Positions 34,729 to 43,102 of a stretch of DNA of 64,000 nucleotides are shown here, piece after piece. A model generated the notes under the pieces. The model saw nothing but the letters and a program-made list of their open reading frames with translations, was not told the DNA's origin and searched no databases. Source of the DNA: Mycolicibacterium celeriflavum (GTDB lineage Bacteria; Actinomycetota; Actinomycetes; Mycobacteriales; Mycobacteriaceae); NCBI RefSeq assembly GCF_010731795.1, contig NZ_AP022591.1:3162001-3226000 (forward strand), given 5' to 3'. Numbering within the stretch: position 1 is the first letter of the stretch; each line of letters starts with the position of its first letter. The position numbers and the translations under genes were made by a program.

Positions 34729-37596
34729 CTACGACGCAGGTTCGCCGGATTGGTGCGCCAACTGCGACGAAGCCGCCCGGCCAGGCCGTTGGACGATCTT
34801 GAACGTGTTCAGCGGCCACCAGAACCACCGGCCCAGCGCCGCAGCGATCGATGGCGTCATGAACGCCCGCACGATCAATGTGTCGATGATCAGGCCGATC
34901 CCGATCGTCATGCCGAGTTGGCCGACCACGCGCAGGTCGCTGACGATCATCGCCATCATGGTGAATGCGAACACCAAGCCGGCCGCGGTGACGACGCGTC
35001 CGGTGGCCCCGACACCTCGGATGATCCCCGTGTTGAGTCCGGCATGTATCTCTTCTTTGAGGCGCGAGACCAGCAGGAGGTTGTAGTCCGAACCCACTGC
35101 CAGCAGGATCACCATCGACAACGGGATCACGATCCACTGCACACCCAGTCCCAAGATGTCTTGCCAGAGCAGGACTGACAAACCACACGCGGTACCCAAG
35201 GATGCGGCTACGGTACCGACGATCACGAGGGCGGCCACCACGCTGCGCGTGATCAACAGCATGATCGAGAAGATCAGGATCATCGACGCGATGAGCGCGA
35301 TCGTCAGGTCGGTTCCGACGCCCTTCTGCATATCGGCGTACAGCGATGCGGTGCCGGCCAGCGAGACCTTCGCGTTCGCCAGCGGAGTGCCCTTGAGGGC
35401 GTCTGCGACAACCGCTTTGAGGTCCCGGACATGCTCGATGCCCTCCACCGAAGCCGGGTCGCCCTCATGGGTGATGATCATCCGGACCGCCTTGCCGTCC
35501 GGCGATACGAACATCTCGAGCCCACGCTCGAAATCCGGGTTTTGGAATACATCCGGCGGCAGGTAGAAGAAATCATCGATGCCGGCCTGATCGAAGTACA
35601 GGCCGATTTCGGTCGCTCCTCGGGCCAGTTCTTGTTGTTGGGCCTGGGTACCCGCCATCGTGCTGTGTGTCGCGAGCATGAAGTCGCGCATCGTCTTCAT
35701 CGACGTGATGGTGTTCTCCAGGACCGGCAACATCTGCGGCAGCAGCTGATCCAACCGGTCCATATCCACGGTGACGCCTTGTATCTGGCCGGCGAGTGTG
35801 TCGATGCCGTCCAGGGAGTCGAAGATCGACCGCAGGGCATGGCACACCGGGATGTCAAAACAGTGTGGCTCCCAGTAGAAGTAGTTGCGCAACGGGCGGA
35901 AGAAATCATCGAAATCGGCGATGCTGTCGCGCAACTCATCGGTGGTGTCGGCCATCTCATGCGTCCTGCCGACCATGCTGTGCGTGGTTTCGGTCATCTC
36001 CTTGGTGATGGCGTACATGCGTTCCATGTTGGCCACGGTCTCACTCAGCTCGTCGGCCTGCTCGAGCATCTGAGCCGAGTTGTCATTGTTGAACTTCGCG
36101 GCCTGCAGCGTGCCGGCGTTCTGCGCGCCGAGCAGGAACGGGATGGAACTGTGCTCGATCGGCGAGCCCAGCGGGCGGGTGATGGTCTGTACCCGTTCGA
36201 TCCCCCGCATGTCAAAGACCTTCCTGGCGACCTGTTCGATCACCAGCATGTCCGCCGGGGTGCGCAGATCATGGTCTGCCTCGAGCATCAACAGTTCGGG
36301 GTTCATGCGGGCCTGGGAGAAATGGCGGTCCGCGACGGACATGGCAACGTTGGCAGGCATGTCGGCGGGGGTGAACCGCTGGTCGTTGTATTGCGGCACA
36401 TAGGTCAGCAGGCTCACGAAACCGATGATGGCGATCAGGCTGGTGACAAAGATGATCGGGACAGGCCACCGAACTGTGGCGGTACCGACTTTGCGCCAAC
36501 GGCGCGTGGACAGTTCGCGCTTGGCGTCGAGGAGTCCGAACCGGGACGCCACGGTGAGTACCGCAGGCGCCAATGTCAGTGCCGCGGCGATGATCACCAG
36601 AATTGCGATCGCGCACGGCAAAGCCATGGTCTGGAAGTAGGGCAGGGTGGTGAAGCTGAGGCACATACAGGCGCCGGCAATCGTCAACCCAGAACCCAAG
36701 ATGACGTGTGAGACGCCGTGATAGGCAACGTAGAACGCGTCTTCCTGATCGAGGCCCTTCGATCTCTCCTCTTGATATCGGCCAAGGAGAAAGATCAAGT
36801 AGTCGGTGACTGCGGCCAGCGACAGCATCGTCACCATGCTCACCGCGTACGGGGTCAGACCAATGATGTCCAAGTTGCCGGCGGCGGCCGTAACGCCCTG
36901 TGCAGCAAATAGTCCCAAACCGATGACGACCATGGAGATGAGCATCGTCACGATGGAGCGGTAGATGAGCAGGAGCATCGCCACAATGATGGCGACGGAC
37001 ACTATCTCCATGATCTGCATGCTTTGATGCCCGGCCACACTGGTGTCGGCATTGAGCACCGTGTTGCCCGCGACGTGGGCTTTGATACCGGGCGGCGGGG
37101 TAACCGAAGCGACGATGTCACGAACGGCGGCCACCGACTCGTGGCTGGCGCTGGTGCCTTGGGAGCCGTTGAGGAAGATCTGCACATAGGCGGACTTGCC
37201 GTCCACACTCTGCGAGCCTGCCGCGGTCAGCGGATCACTCCAGAAATCCTGAACGCTCTGCACGTGCTCGTGGTCGGCGATCAGCTTGGCGACGATCTCG
37301 TCGTAGAACTTGTGCGCGGCATCGCCGAGCTTGTCCTCGCCCTCCAGCACCACCATCGCCGTGGAGTCCGAATCGTACTGCTGAAACACCTTGCCGATAT
37401 TGAGCATTGCCTGATATGACGGCGCGTCGGTGGGGCTCAGCGGTACCGACCGTGTTGCCGCGACTTCGCCCAGAGATGGCACCGCAGTGCCGAGCACCAC
37501 CACGAGGAGCACCCAGAACAGGATGATCGGCAACGAGAAGATCCGAACCATCCGGCTGAGGAATGGGCGACGAGATTTCACGGGCGGGTTGCTCAT
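34729..37596 (-). CDS. mmpL: MmpL-family RND lipid transporter
   Basis: A 955-residue RND transporter of normal MmpL length. It has an N-terminal helix, a large periplasmic domain (residues 45-190), a first block of helices with the MmpL Asp-Tyr pair (AAVTDYLIFLLGRYQEER), a second large loop (about 410-750), and a second block containing AVGSDYNLLLVSRLKEE with the matching Asp-Tyr proton-relay pair. MmpL proteins export siderophores or envelope lipids with MmpS partners. ATG at 37596 overlaps the mmpS stop as ATGA. MmpL4/MmpL5-like in form; the cargo cannot be read. Confidence 0.93.
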   Translation of the reverse strand: MSNPPVKSRRPFLSRMVRIFSLPIILFWVLLVVVLGTAVPSLGEVAATRSVPLSPTDAPSYQAMLNIGKVFQQYDSDSTAMVVLEGEDKLGDAAHKFYDEIVAKLIADHEHVQSVQDFWSDPLTAAGSQSVDGKSAYVQIFLNGSQGTSASHESVAAVRDIVASVTPPPGIKAHVAGNTVLNADTSVAGHQSMQIMEIVSVAIIVAMLLLIYRSIVTMLISMVVIGLGLFAAQGVTAAAGNLDIIGLTPYAVSMVTMLSLAAVTDYLIFLLGRYQEERSKGLDQEDAFYVAYHGVSHVILGSGLTIAGACMCLSFTTLPYFQTMALPCAIAILVIIAAALTLAPAVLTVASRFGLLDAKRELSTRRWRKVGTATVRWPVPIIFVTSLIAIIGFVSLLTYVPQYNDQRFTPADMPANVAMSVADRHFSQARMNPELLMLEADHDLRTPADMLVIEQVARKVFDMRGIERVQTITRPLGSPIEHSSIPFLLGAQNAGTLQAAKFNNDNSAQMLEQADELSETVANMERMYAITKEMTETTHSMVGRTHEMADTTDELRDSIADFDDFFRPLRNYFYWEPHCFDIPVCHALRSIFDSLDGIDTLAGQIQGVTVDMDRLDQLLPQMLPVLENTITSMKTMRDFMLATHSTMAGTQAQQQELARGATEIGLYFDQAGIDDFFYLPPDVFQNPDFERGLEMFVSPDGKAVRMIITHEGDPASVEGIEHVRDLKAVVADALKGTPLANAKVSLAGTASLYADMQKGVGTDLTIALIASMILIFSIMLLITRSVVAALVIVGTVAASLGTACGLSVLLWQDILGLGVQWIVIPLSMVILLAVGSDYNLLLVSRLKEEIHAGLNTGIIRGVGATGRVVTAAGLVFAFTMMAMIVSDLRVVGQLGMTIGIGLIIDTLIVRAFMTPSIAAALGRWFWWPLNTFKIVQRPGRAASSQLAHQSGEPAS

Positions 37597-38033
37597 ACCG
37601 ATTTCACCAAGCAGTAGACGAACGGTTTGATTGTGTCGTCGCTCGCCCGCTCGTCGCGTATCTCGCCATCGACGGTCACCCGACACCCGAGGTCACTGAC
37701 ACCGCGATCGCCCTGAGCCATGATGTTGGCCGACATCGAAGGCAATGTCGTCACAATCGTGAACGACCATGGCAGCGGAGCGCTTTCGACGAGATGCGGT
37801 TGACCCCTCTCGTCGAGATAATTCAGGTTCGCGGTTCCCCCCGACCCGGTCACCTCATACTTGATGTATTTCGGGTTGAAGGGATCGGTAATGCCGGAGC
37901 CCTCAGCGGTTTTCGGGGGTTGAGGCGCCGCGGACTCGCGAACACGAACGATCACATACGCACCGACGGCCACGACAACCACAAGCAGTAGCGGTATCCA
38001 GAACCGCTTCAACACCCCGACCACCGCGTGCAT
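37593..38033 (-). CDS. mmpS: MmpS-family accessory protein
   Basis: A 146-residue protein with one N-terminal membrane helix (FWIPLLLVVVVAVGAYVIVRV) and a periplasmic beta domain carrying YEVTGSGGTANLNYLDERGQ and VYCLVKSV at the end, typical of MmpS4/5. It stabilises or extends MmpL. ATG at 38033 gives the usual length; GGGAGG is only 1 nt upstream, so a downstream GTG (four codons in) is possible. Overlaps mmpL by 4 bp. Confidence 0.9.
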   Translation of the reverse strand: MHAVVGVLKRFWIPLLLVVVVAVGAYVIVRVRESAAPQPPKTAEGSGITDPFNPKYIKYEVTGSGGTANLNYLDERGQPHLVESAPLPWSFTIVTTLPSMSANIMAQGDRGVSDLGCRVTVDGEIRDERASDDTIKPFVYCLVKSV

Positions 38034-38215
38034 GCCTCCCGTCCAGGTCAACCACGTCCAGACGTGCGCGGGCAACTTCGCCGCTTACGCAACGTGCAAT
38101 CAAGCAGAAAGCGAACTGCCCGGCCGTGGCGGAACTTGAGTTCCGTATGGTCCGCCGCGGAGAACAGTACCGGAAACGATCCTGTGAGTTCTGACCGGCT
38201 GAACGTGCTCGACGC

Positions 38216-39070
38216 TCAGGCGGTCGCCCTGCCGAAGTAAAGTTCCTGCGTCGCGAGGCAGACCAACTGCCCGGCCCGGTTGTACATCGTCGACGTCGTC
38301 AAGCCCCGCCCGGCGATGCCACTGGGCGAAAACTGGTCGGACAGAATCCAATCCGACAGGTCGGCAGGCCGGTGGAACCACAGCGCATGGTCGATGAGCG
38401 CGTTGAAGGTGCCGATCGGGGTGGCGCTTCGCATGGCGAGCGCCGTTTCGACCATCGTGGTTCCGGACAGGTAGGCCAGCAAGCAGCTGTGCAGCACCTC
38501 GTCCGCCGGGACCGATTCGCTCGGCCGCCACCACATTCGCAGCCTCGGCGACGGGTTCTCGGATTCGACCGCGAGCCGTGGCGGCGGGTCGACGTAACGC
38601 AGGTCGAACGGCTGCGGCCGCACCCAGTAGCCGTCCAGTTCGTCGGCGAACCCGGCCAGTTGCTCCTGGACTGGCGGAAGCGAATCCGGTTCGGGTACTT
38701 CGGGGATGGGCTGCTGATAGTCGAGCGACTCGACGGGTGCGCTCAGCGACACCAGCGCCTCGAGAAGGATCTGATCGTTCTGCCGGGCCGTAACCTGCCG
38801 GGTCGACAGCGTGCCGCCGTCTCGGGCCACATCGACGTGGAGGTCGACGGGGTAGCGGGCATCACCGGCGCGCACGTAATAGACATGCGCGCTGTGCGGT
38901 ATCCGGCCCGGCGCGGTCCTGCTCGCCGCCATCAGCGCCTGCCCGGCGATATGGCCGCCCACGATGTGGTGTGCCGGATTGTCGAGTTGCGTCGCGACGA
39001 AATGCCGGTCGCCGCGCCGGTCCACCTCCAGTGTGGTGACGATGTCGGCCAGGGACGGCGAGCGGTAAGC
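38216..39070 (-). CDS. acyl-CoA thioesterase II (TesB-like)
   Basis: A 284-residue double-hotdog thioesterase. The N-terminal hotdog holds VGGHIAGQALMAASRT and SAHVYYVRAGDARYPV; the C-terminal hotdog has LAYLSGTTMVETAL (catalytic Asp replaced by Ser/Gly region), then IDHALWFHRPADLSDW and NRAGQLVCLATQE. This is the TesB/Acot8 family, hydrolysing acyl-CoA. I chose the GTG at 39070 because upstream in-frame codons extend across the divergent marR promoter. mmpS lies 180 bp downstream. Confidence 0.88.
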   Translation of the reverse strand, partial: AYRSPSLADIVTTLEVDRRGDRHFVATQLDNPAHHIVGGHIAGQALMAASRTAPGRIPHSAHVYYVRAGDARYPVDLHVDVARDGGTLSTRQVTARQNDQILLEALVSLSAPVESLDYQQPIPEVPEPDSLPPVQEQLAGFADELDGYWVRPQPFDLRYVDPPPRLAVESENPSPRLRMWWRPSESVPADEVLHSCLLAYLSGTTMVETALAMRSATPIGTFNALIDHALWFHRPADLSDWILSDQFSPSGIAGRGLTTSTMYNRAGQLVCLATQELYFGRATA

Positions 39071-39109
39071 CACCCGAGCATCATGCCCGAGTGCACGATT
39101 TCGCCCCTG

Positions 39110-39131
39110 ATACATGTATGTGCTATGCATA
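39110..39131. promoter_or_regulatory. paired palindromes in the tesB-marR gap, likely MarR operator
   Basis: ATACATGTAT (39110-39119) and TATGCATA (39124-39131) are two AT-rich perfect palindromes 4 bp apart, in an otherwise GC-rich 65-bp gap between divergent start codons. MarR dimers bind such short symmetric sites, usually over their own promoter. Confidence 0.5.
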
Positions 39132-39135
39132 CTTC

Positions 39136-39600
39136 GTGGCGCCGTCACGATACGACCAACTCGACGAACTGCTGACCCGCATCGCGATAGCGCGGCAGCG
39201 ACCGAGTTGGCGTGACCGCCTTCTCGCCGGCGCCGGGCCGGTGACCAGCGCGTCCACCCTGCGGGTACTCCGAGCGGTCGAGCAGTGCCAACAGCTTTCC
39301 GGCGGCGCCTCGATCCGCGAGGTCGCCGACTTCATGGCCGTCGAGCACTCGACGGCAAGTCGCTCGGTCGCCGCGGTCGTGAGCGCAGGACTCGTCACCA
39401 AGACGTCCGCCGCCGATGACCAACGGCGATGCACACTCGTGCTGACCGAGGCCGGTCGCCAGGCGCTGGACACGGTGGCTGATCGGCGACGCGAACTGGT
39501 CGCGGAGATGATCGCCGACTGGCCCGAAGCCAGCGTCGACACCCTGGTCGACCTCCTCGACCGGTTGACCGAACGATTCGAACGCCCGGCGGTCCGATGA
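39136..39600 (+). CDS. MarR-family transcriptional regulator
   Basis: A 154-residue winged-helix regulator: IREVADFMAVEHSTASRSVAAV is the recognition helix-turn-helix (about residues 60-80), then GLVTKTSAADDQRRCTLVLTEAG is the wing. Dimer helices occupy both ends. GTG at 39136 (VAPSRYDQLDELL) was chosen because an ATG at 39118 would place the palindromic operator inside the coding region. Its stop overlaps the MFS start as ATGA, so it probably controls that transporter and possibly the divergent thioesterase. Confidence 0.85.
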   Translation: MAPSRYDQLDELLTRIAIARQRPSWRDRLLAGAGPVTSASTLRVLRAVEQCQQLSGGASIREVADFMAVEHSTASRSVAAVVSAGLVTKTSAADDQRRCTLVLTEAGRQALDTVADRRRELVAEMIADWPEASVDTLVDLLDRLTERFERPAVR

Positions 39601-40847
39601 CCGCCGAAGCCACCGTGCGGTCGCCGGCGCGCGGCGCTTTCGGGTTGATCGTCGACCCGGTGTTCGGCGCGCTGTTCTGGGGCAAGATCTTCTCCGTCGT
39701 GGCGGTGTGGACGCACGGCATCGTCGCGGCGATCGTGATGTACGACGCGACCGGGTCGGCGCTGATGGTCGGCATGGTCGGCGTCGTGCAGTTCGCGCCG
39801 CAGTTGATCCTCAGCCCCACCAGCGGCAAGTGGGCCGACACCGGCGACCCCGCCCGCCAGATCCTGCTCGGCCGGGTGTTGTGTGTCGCCGGTTCCGGTC
39901 TGACGGCGGCCTGGCTGTTCGCCGAACCGGCGCAATCCGGCATGTCTGCGGCCATTCCCGTGCTGCTCGGCACCCTGCTGGTCGGCTTCGGCTTCGTGGT
40001 CGGCGGGCCGGCGATGCAGTCGATCGTGCCGAACCTCATCCGCGATGGTGAACTGTCGACGGCCAGGGCGCTCAACAGCTTTCCGATGACCGTCGGGCGC
40101 GTCGTCGGGCCCGCGGCGGGCGCGTACATCGCTGCGCACCTGGGTTCGGGAGCGGCGTTCGCAGTCAGCGCCGCCCTGCATCTGGTGTTTGCGATCGTGA
40201 TAGTCGCCGTTCGCTTCCCGGCCCCGCCGGCGCGGCTCGCGGGCACTGACTTTCGCGTACGAGTGGCACTGCGATACGTATGGCGGGACCGTCCGCTGTT
40301 CCTGGCGCTGGTCGCAGTGACGACCGTGGGGCTGGCCTCCGATTCGTCAATCACGTTGACCCCGTCGATGGCTGACGAACTCGGCGGCGGCGCCCGCCTG
40401 GTCGGAACCCTGTCCGCGGTCTTCGGTGTCGGCGCAGCGGTCGGTATGGCGGTGCTCGCGTTGATGCGCGGCCGGCTCGCGTCGCACAAGGTGTCGACGA
40501 TCGGCATGGCCGGGCTCGCGGCCGGCTGCACGGTGCTCGCCATGGCGTCGACGCCTGCGGTGGCGGTCGCGGGATTCGTGCTTGCCGGCCTGGGGTTCGG
40601 CTGGGCGATGACCGGCCTGTCCACCGTCGTGCAGGAGCGCGCGCCTGAACAGTTGCGCGGCCGCATCATGGCGCTGTGGCTGGTCGGCTTCCTCGGTTCA
40701 CGACCGATCGCCGCGGCGCTGCTGGGTGGCACCGCCGACGCGTTCAGCGTGTCGGCCGCGTTCGCGGTCGCGGCGGTGTTGTGCGCGATGGCCATGCTGT
40801 GGTGCCGGCCGGCCAAACTTGCCGGTCCGCTGCCCGCATCGCTGTGA
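39597..40847 (+). CDS. major facilitator superfamily transporter
   Basis: A 416-residue protein with about 12 membrane helices. The loop after helix 2 (SPTSGKWADTGDPARQIL) has the position of MFS motif A in an altered form; a second loop appears as ERAPEQLRGRIMALW. It resembles the MFS_3/enterobactin-exporter-like group. Drug or lipid efflux under MarR control is the likely role. Coupled to marR by ATGA. It ends 10 bp before the convergent SDR gene. Confidence 0.88.
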   Translation: MTAEATVRSPARGAFGLIVDPVFGALFWGKIFSVVAVWTHGIVAAIVMYDATGSALMVGMVGVVQFAPQLILSPTSGKWADTGDPARQILLGRVLCVAGSGLTAAWLFAEPAQSGMSAAIPVLLGTLLVGFGFVVGGPAMQSIVPNLIRDGELSTARALNSFPMTVGRVVGPAAGAYIAAHLGSGAAFAVSAALHLVFAIVIVAVRFPAPPARLAGTDFRVRVALRYVWRDRPLFLALVAVTTVGLASDSSITLTPSMADELGGGARLVGTLSAVFGVGAAVGMAVLALMRGRLASHKVSTIGMAGLAAGCTVLAMASTPAVAVAGFVLAGLGFGWAMTGLSTVVQERAPEQLRGRIMALWLVGFLGSRPIAAALLGGTADAFSVSAAFAVAAVLCAMAMLWCRPAKLAGPLPASL

Positions 40848-40857
40848 CCGTTGCGGC

Positions 40858-41697
40858 TCAGGCGGTTTCGGCGGCTAACCTGGCCCGCTCGGTCATCGAC
40901 GCGATCACTCCGCCGTCGTTGAGGATGTCGGTGCCGGTGAGGTACCCGGCCTTGGAACTGGCGCAGAACGCGAGCAGTTCGGCCATCTCCTCCGGCCTCC
41001 CCCACCGCGGAACCGCGGCGTCGGCGACCATCGCGCCGGCGCCGGCCTGCTCCTCCAACCGGCCCATCTCGGTGTCGATGGATCCCGGCGACACAGAGAC
41101 GATGCGCAGGCCCTTGCCGTTGAACCGTTCGGCCTGCGACGTGCTGTACCACCTGACGAAGCTCTTGCTCAGCGCGTACGCGATACCCGATCGCGCTTCT
41201 GGCGGAACGATGTCGCAGGCGGTGAGCATGCCCGTCATGAATGCCTCCGGCTCGCTCAGCGCTTGGGGGAACTGGTTTTTCGGGATCATCTCGTCGGGCA
41301 GCATGTGCGCAGCCATCGAGGCCACGTTCACGATCGCGGCGCCCTCGGCGGCCACCTCGAAGAACACCTCGTCGACATTGGCCGTGCCGATCGCGTTGGT
41401 GCGCATGACGTACTCGGCGTCGCCCATGCTGGGGCTCACCCCCGCGGTGTGGATCACGGACGCGATGGTGCCCAGGCCGCACGCCGTCTCGAACAGGCGG
41501 CCGACCGCCAGCCGGTCGGTGACGTCGCAGTGCACGACGGGGGCCGTGATGCCGAGATCGGCCAACGTCGCCGCCGCACCGTCGAGCCGGTCCTTTCGGA
41601 CGTCGCAGAGGACGACGGTGTGGTCCAGGCCCACCACCTTGGCCGTCGCCTGACCCATGCCACCCGCGCCGCCCGTGATCACCGACACTCGACTCAT
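40858..41697 (-). CDS. short-chain dehydrogenase/reductase
   Basis: A 279-residue classical-type SDR. The cofactor motif is TGGAGGMGQ (residues 8-16), the catalytic region is VNVASMAAH for the Ser and YALSK for the Tyr-Lys pair, followed by VSVSPGSIDTEM. Asp after strand 2 (LCDVRKDRL) suggests NAD(H). It is the last gene of the 44680-40858 run and starts 30 bp after the acyltransferase. Similar SDRs often act on steroids or fatty alcohols, so a lipid substrate is plausible. Confidence 0.88.
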   Translation of the reverse strand: MSRVSVITGGAGGMGQATAKVVGLDHTVVLCDVRKDRLDGAAATLADLGITAPVVHCDVTDRLAVGRLFETACGLGTIASVIHTAGVSPSMGDAEYVMRTNAIGTANVDEVFFEVAAEGAAIVNVASMAAHMLPDEMIPKNQFPQALSEPEAFMTGMLTACDIVPPEARSGIAYALSKSFVRWYSTSQAERFNGKGLRIVSVSPGSIDTEMGRLEEQAGAGAMVADAAVPRWGRPEEMAELLAFCASSKAGYLTGTDILNDGGVIASMTERARLAAETA

Positions 41698-41727
41698 ACC
41701 CGGACGGTATACCGCTACGGGGATGCC

Positions 41728-43086
41728 TCAGACACCCACCGCGCGTTCCAATTCCTTGAGCGACGTTTCGAGGTGGCCGAGTATCCGCTGAAGATGCGGG
41801 ACCCTTCTTCGGTCGCCGACCAGCCCGAAGTCGAGGTTGCCGGCGCTGTTGGCCAACGTGATGTTGAGCGCCTGCCCGTCCAGCGGAATCGAGAACGGGT
41901 AGTTGCCGTCGAGGCGGGCGCCGTTCCAGTACATCGGCTCCCTGGCCCCGGGGACATTGGAGATCACGATGTTGAACGGCGGCGGCGCGGTCGCGACGAA
42001 ACCCGGCAGCAGCGCCAGCGCCAGCCCGCCGATCAGCATCGCCGACACCGCGAGTTGTTGAACTCGCGGCAGTTCGGAATAGACCTTCTTGTTGTCCCGC
42101 ATCGAGGCGGCAACGGCGTCCAGCCGCCGCACCGGATCGTCGAGATCGGTGGCGAGGTTGCACAGGATCGCGCCGACCAGGTTGCCGCCGCCGTCGGCGT
42201 CCTTCTCGGTGCGCAGGTTGACCGGCACCATCGCGACGAGCGGGGTGTCCGGCAGCGCGTTCTCCTCGGCCAGGTATTCGCGCAACGCCCCCGCACACAT
42301 CGCCAGCACGACGTCGTTGACGGTCACCCCGGCGGCGCTCTTGACCTTCTGGATGCGCTCCAACGCCCAGGACTGCGCGGCGACCCGTCGAGCGCCGCCG
42401 ATGCGGACGTTCAACATGGTCTTCGGCGCCCGGAACGGCAGCGTGAGTTCCTGCTCGAGCAGCGCGGCGCGGGCCAGCATCAGCGTGCTCGGCGCCGCGC
42501 CGACGACGGAGCCGGCGGCTTGGCCCAACGTCTGCAGCAGTGACGCACCGGGCTTGGCGCCGGTCCCGCGTCGGGGCGGCAGACTCCAGGGTGCGCGCAG
42601 GTCCGTGTCGGCCGGGTCCGTCGTCAACGACCGCTGCATCAACTTGCTCGCTGACACGCCGTCGATCAGCGCGTGGTGGAACTTCGTGTAGACCGCGAAG
42701 CGCCCGTCGTCGAGGCCTTCGATCAGGTGCGCCTCCCACAACGGGCGATGACGGTCGAGCAGGGTCCCGTGCAGCCGCGAGACCAGCTCGAGCAGCTCCC
42801 GCACCCGACCGGGCGCGGGCAGGGCCGAGCGGCGCAGGTGATACTCGAGGTCGACCTCCTTGTCGGACGACCAGACCAGGTTGGTCACCCCGCCGAAGAA
42901 CGCCGGGTGCTTACGGAACGTGGACTGTATTTCGGTCTGCTCGACCAATGCCTCGTAGGTTTCGCGCAGAAATTCCGGGCCGGCCCCGTCCGGCGGTGCG
43001 AACAGCTGCAACCCGCCGACATGCATTGGGTGCTCACGGGATTCACCGAGCAGAAAGATCAGGTCGGTCGGCGATATCGGTTGCAT
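41728..43086 (-). CDS. wax ester synthase/diacylglycerol acyltransferase (WS/DGAT)
   Basis: A 452-residue protein. The catalytic HHxxxDG motif is present as KFHHALIDGVS (about residues 136-146), and the PLW segment DRHRPLWEAHLIEG precedes it; ISNVPGAREPMYWNGARL near the C terminus is the second family block. Such enzymes esterify acyl-CoA onto diacylglycerol or fatty alcohol for storage lipid. ATG at 43086 has GGAGG 4 nt upstream. It sits between a glutamate-synthase-like gene (16-bp gap) and the SDR. Its exact Tgs counterpart is not assigned. Confidence 0.92.
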   Translation of the reverse strand: MQPISPTDLIFLLGESREHPMHVGGLQLFAPPDGAGPEFLRETYEALVEQTEIQSTFRKHPAFFGGVTNLVWSSDKEVDLEYHLRRSALPAPGRVRELLELVSRLHGTLLDRHRPLWEAHLIEGLDDGRFAVYTKFHHALIDGVSASKLMQRSLTTDPADTDLRAPWSLPPRRGTGAKPGASLLQTLGQAAGSVVGAAPSTLMLARAALLEQELTLPFRAPKTMLNVRIGGARRVAAQSWALERIQKVKSAAGVTVNDVVLAMCAGALREYLAEENALPDTPLVAMVPVNLRTEKDADGGGNLVGAILCNLATDLDDPVRRLDAVAASMRDNKKVYSELPRVQQLAVSAMLIGGLALALLPGFVATAPPPFNIVISNVPGAREPMYWNGARLDGNYPFSIPLDGQALNITLANSAGNLDFGLVGDRRRVPHLQRILGHLETSLKELERAVGV

Positions 43087-43102
43087 ACGGCCTCCGGGCG
43101 TG

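Noticed and set aside
39395..42739. Very long minus-strand open frame (about 1,100 codons) crossing marR, MFS, SDR and WS/DGAT genes
   Set aside because: It is antisense or out of frame to four well-supported genes, is rich in Arg/Pro/Gly with no domain, and is an artefact of high GC content.
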